Shown: piece after piece, positions 29,990-32,656 of the stretch
How positions within the stretch are numbered: the first letter of the stretch is position 1
How the letters are laid out: every line of letters starts with the position of its first letter
Assembly: GCA_013298505.1 (NCBI GenBank)
Contig: JAAFHY010000034.1
Coordinates: 1-32,656 of the forward strand
DNA: 32,656 nt
Source of the DNA: Cytophagales bacterium
GTDB lineage: Bacteria > Bacteroidota > Bacteroidia > Cytophagales > Cyclobacteriaceae
Reading direction: 5' to 3'
Position numbers and translations under genes: made by a program
Notes under the pieces: generated by a model
Database searches by the model: none
Told to the model about the DNA's origin: nothing
What the model saw: the letters and a program-made list of their open reading frames with translations, nothing else

Positions 29990-32380
29990 TTAGCGCGGTT
30001 CAATCTTCAATGTTTGGCCCGGCTTTATTCTATTGTTTGAAATTGAATTTAATTCAATCAAGCGTTCTACAGTCATGTTTGACTTTACAGCAATAGAAAA
30101 TATAGTATCGCCTGTTTTAACCAGATAGCTTTCAATCGTTACTGATTTTTTGGTGGCTGTTGCCATATATGATTTTTGATTTGAATCTTCCGGTTGACCA
30201 ACCAACGGGATCCGAAGCGGTCGGTTGGCTTCAATGTGGTCGCTCGTCAATCCATTCAATCGCTTAAGCTCGTCTACTGAAGTTGAATATTTTTTTGCGA
30301 GACTATATAAAGTCATTTTAGATTCAATAATGTAAGTAGATGCTACAGCATTTACAGATGCTCCTTTCACAATAAACTCAACCCGTCTGTTTAATTGTCT
30401 ACCAGCAGGTGTTTCATTTGGAGCCAGAGGGTTTTGTTCACCTTTTGCATTCACTACTAGCGAAGACCTATCTACTCCGTTTTGCAACAGGTAGTTGTAG
30501 GTAGTTTCTCCTCTCTTTTTGCTTAGCACGTCATTGTATTGATCGCTTCCTACAAAATCAGTATAGGCATCAATTTCAATTTGAATAGCCAGGTTGGATT
30601 TGCATAACTCGCTAAGTGCATCTAGCGTTTTAGTAGCTTCAGGGCGTAAGGTCCATTGATCAAAATCAAAATAGATATTCTCAAATTTTGTTACGATGGC
30701 TTTTTCTTTGAAGCCATCTACCTTCAAATTCTTAACGCATAGTTTTTGCACATTGAGTAGGGTAGTAGTCTTTCCTTTTACAATTATCCGATAGCGCTGA
30801 TCCATTAAAATATTTGTGTATCTAAAAAAGCCATCTGCATTACTAGTAGTAGTTTTAAGTAATTCGCCCTGTTCGTTTACTAAAAGCACGTCAATTCCTT
30901 CTTGAGGTTTGCCAGTTTCACAATCGTATAGATTACCACGTATTGAGAGATTATTGAACTCACTCATATTAAAAGTGGTAACGCGCCCTAATTCTTTATC
31001 AGTTATGTTGGTTGGTGGTACCGTATTGATTGACGATATTGTATGGGTAGATATTTTCTCGGTTGAGTCTGCTGGTTTTAAATTTTCGAGGTCTGCGATA
31101 ATTGATTTTTCAGATTCGATATCAAACGAATAAATATCAAAATTACCTAACCCACCAGGGCGGTTTGATGTAATAAAACCTTTTTTTACGCCTAAGGAAA
31201 AATACATATCGTCTACTTCTGAGTTAAAAGGCTTTCCGATGTTCTCGGGTTTATCATTCCAGTTTGACGAAAGGAAAATATCAAAGCCACCGTAGCCTGC
31301 ATGGCCTTGCGAAGAGAAAACAAGTATTTTTTCTTTTGATAGAAAGAATGGCGAGCTCTCGTTAAACTTGGTGTTGATATGGATGCCGAGATTCTTCGGT
31401 GTGCTCCAATTATCTTCACCTTTCACTACACTTAGATAAATATCATTCATACCCATACCGCCTGATCGGTTTGAAACAAAAAACAGCGTATCTCCAGTAA
31501 CGCTAAGTGTGGGATGTTTTGATTCTGTTCCTTTTACATTGATGGCTTCGTTTAGTTTAACTGGCTCACTCCATTTTGAATTTAAAATTTTTGTATAGTA
31601 GATAGCGCAATCGGGGCCATCGCAACGGGTGAAATAATATTTAGAGAAATTACTCGTAAACGATCCTGTGCCTTCGTGAAAACTTTGGTTAGTCTTATCA
31701 AAGTTGTCATCTAATTTAGTCTCACTCCAGTTAATGCTATCAGTCTCAAACCGAAAGCAATCGGTATAGCTTTCCCCTAATTGTGTGTCTTCTTTTTTAC
31801 CTGTCGATTCAGTTCGACCTGAAGTGATTACAATCTTTTTGTCGTTATCGTATGGAAAAGCGGCATAATCATTGAACGATGTATTGACTGGGGCTGGTAA
31901 CAATTTAAAGTTGTGTTGCCGAAAGGGAAGGGCGGTACGTTCAATAGCCAATACGCACCCAGCTTTTTCAATTGTGGCCTGCTCTACAAAAAGTTCGTGG
32001 TCTGTAAATTTTAATTTCGAGGCATCTTGGATAAATGAATCAAACGTAGAGATAGCCTCTTGGTATTTATTGTTCATTTTTCTTGTCAAAGCCAGATAGA
32101 ATTTTGCCAACGGGTGTCCTTTAGAATCGGTTACCAAACTGTATTTACTTTCGGCTTCTTTGTATCTAAAGCTTTGTCGATAACTCTCACCCAGTTTATA
32201 GTTGAATTCTTGACTTGCAGGTTCTTTGGTGCTGGCTAGGGTATAATAGTCAATTGCCAACTGGTAGTGATGGGCCTTAAACGCTTCATCGCCCAAGGCT
32301 CGTAATTTCTTTGTGGTCTGCGCATCGGCAACAGCCGCGCAAACAAGAAGGAAAGCAAAAAATAGACAAACTTTCTTCAA
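29990..32380 (-). CDS. OmpA-family protein with TPR, PD40, carboxypeptidase-regulatory and LysM domains (PorE-like)
   Basis: A 796-residue exported protein. The signal peptide is residues 1-20 (ending AVADA). Domains in order: TPR-like helices (about 25-150); PD40 beta-propeller strands (about 160-420; F-V-S-N-R-S-G-G-M-G-M-N-D-I-Y and T-S-N-R-P-G-G-L-G-N-F-D-I-Y blades); a carboxypeptidase-regulatory fold (about 478-545); OmpA C-terminal peptidoglycan-binding domain (about 565-672; I-Y-F-D-F-D-x-W and N-R-R-V-E-F); LysM (about 682-726) and a second LysM (about 752-796). The first four match the layout of PorE, a type IX secretion-associated protein bound to peptidoglycan. The two LysM modules are an addition. 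It follows a PorP/SprF gene by 30 bases, the usual pairing in this phylum. Confidence 0.9.
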   Translation of the reverse strand: MKKVCLFFAFLLVCAAVADAQTTKKLRALGDEAFKAHHYQLAIDYYTLASTKEPASQEFNYKLGESYRQSFRYKEAESKYSLVTDSKGHPLAKFYLALTRKMNNKYQEAISTFDSFIQDASKLKFTDHELFVEQATIEKAGCVLAIERTALPFRQHNFKLLPAPVNTSFNDYAAFPYDNDKKIVITSGRTESTGKKEDTQLGESYTDCFRFETDSINWSETKLDDNFDKTNQSFHEGTGSFTSNFSKYYFTRCDGPDCAIYYTKILNSKWSEPVKLNEAINVKGTESKHPTLSVTGDTLFFVSNRSGGMGMNDIYLSVVKGEDNWSTPKNLGIHINTKFNESSPFFLSKEKILVFSSQGHAGYGGFDIFLSSNWNDKPENIGKPFNSEVDDMYFSLGVKKGFITSNRPGGLGNFDIYSFDIESEKSIIADLENLKPADSTEKISTHTISSINTVPPTNITDKELGRVTTFNMSEFNNLSIRGNLYDCETGKPQEGIDVLLVNEQGELLKTTTSNADGFFRYTNILMDQRYRIIVKGKTTTLLNVQKLCVKNLKVDGFKEKAIVTKFENIYFDFDQWTLRPEATKTLDALSELCKSNLAIQIEIDAYTDFVGSDQYNDVLSKKRGETTYNYLLQNGVDRSSLVVNAKGEQNPLAPNETPAGRQLNRRVEFIVKGASVNAVASTYIIESKMTLYSLAKKYSTSVDELKRLNGLTSDHIEANRPLRIPLVGQPEDSNQKSYMATATKKSVTIESYLVKTGDTIFSIAVKSNMTVERLIELNSISNNRIKPGQTLKIEPR

Positions 32381-32410
32381 CGTGTAAAATGGATGGTGTT
32401 ACGAAAATAA

Positions 32411-32656
32411 TCAAATTAACGGAGTAGCGAAACGTCTTAGCCCCTTAATTTTAGGTATGCGATATGCCAATGAAACCTCGTAGGTGCCCTGGCCTTGCGA
32501 TGCGTATCGTAGTGTAGAGGCGTTTACATCATAACTGAATCCAAACGTTATTTTGTTTTTGGATAATCCAATCATTCCGATAAACGAGTCTTGGATTCTG
32601 TACCATGTTCCAACTGTTGCTATGAACGGATTTTCTTCGCTTGTCAGCGAATACGA
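32411..32656 (-). CDS. PorP/SprF-family type IX secretion membrane protein (C-terminal part)
   Basis: The frame is open to the right edge, so only the last 81 residues are seen. They form alternating beta-strand sequence ending in a typical outer-membrane barrel pattern: K-I-T-F-G-F-S-Y-D-V-N-x-S-T-L-R, then G-Q-G-T-Y-E-V-S-L-A-Y-R-I-P. That is the shared ending of the PorP/SprF family in Bacteroidota, whose members help deliver type IX secreted gliding adhesins to the surface. The gene runs into the OmpA-family gene 30 bases downstream and is probably co-transcribed with it. An adhesin gene would be expected beyond the window; I cannot see it. Confidence 0.85.
   Translation of the reverse strand, partial: SYSLTSEENPFIATVGTWYRIQDSFIGMIGLSKNKITFGFSYDVNASTLRYASQGQGTYEVSLAYRIPKIKGLRRFATPLI

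Overview
The window is core chromosome from a gliding, Gram-negative Bacteroidota, most likely of the Cytophagales type. This rests on a GldG C-terminus at the left edge, a PorP/SprF-type protein plus an OmpA/PD40 protein at the right edge, a DUF2795 protein and a Bacteroidota-type FabI. Start regions mostly lack strong Shine-Dalgarno sequences, several promoter candidates resemble TTTG-N19-TAnnTTTG, and the base composition is moderately AT-rich. There is no rRNA, tRNA, CRISPR array, prophage or insertion sequence that I can recognise. No gene-free stretch exceeds 300 bases.

Layout. 1-1256: end of gldG and a DUF4340 protein. 1396-2532: an unrecognised minus-strand gene with a HEPN-like motif, isolated between the gliding genes and dnaN. 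2821-4257: dnaN and a VF530 protein. 4289-8904 (minus): asnB, a DUF1080 lipoprotein, and ettA broken by a frameshift. 9085-10971 (plus): a DUF2795 protein and an M20 peptidase. 10999-12293 (minus): an mntA-hepT nucleotidyltransferase/HEPN toxin-antitoxin pair running directly into ispD. 12351-15104: a small membrane protein, queA (minus) and a FtsX/MacB-type permease. 15155-18937 (minus): a TPR histidine kinase, murI and a membrane zinc-ribbon protein. 19109-21974: fabI, ispE and convergent recA. 22195-25869 (plus): a predicted aminopeptidase, a PhoB/PhoR-like two-component pair and an RluA-family pseudouridine synthase. 25998-28552 (plus): rplM-rpsI-rpsB, a terminator, then tsf. 28622-32656 (minus): an MFS transporter, a PorE-like OmpA/LysM protein and the end of a PorP/SprF gene.

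Themes. Most genes are housekeeping: replication and recombination (dnaN, recA), translation (rplM, rpsI, rpsB, tsf, ettA, queA, rluA-type), isoprenoid precursors (ispD, ispE), fatty acids (fabI) and peptidoglycan precursors (murI). The edges carry gliding/type IX secretion parts. The accessory component is small: the MntA/HepT pair and the orphan HEPN-like gene.

Points most worth a second look: (1) a family of degenerate 7- or 8-bp tandem repeats at gene ends, which supply the stop codons of asnB, ettA, ispE and recA and once invade the asnB reading frame; (2) the ettA frameshift, which looks like a ~14-nt deletion at the tip of the tRNA-interacting hairpin; (3) the toxin-antitoxin pair co-directional with, and 4 nt from, the essential gene ispD; (4) the orphan HEPN-like gene with an attC-like inverted structure beside it; (5) a PorE-like protein carrying two extra LysM modules.
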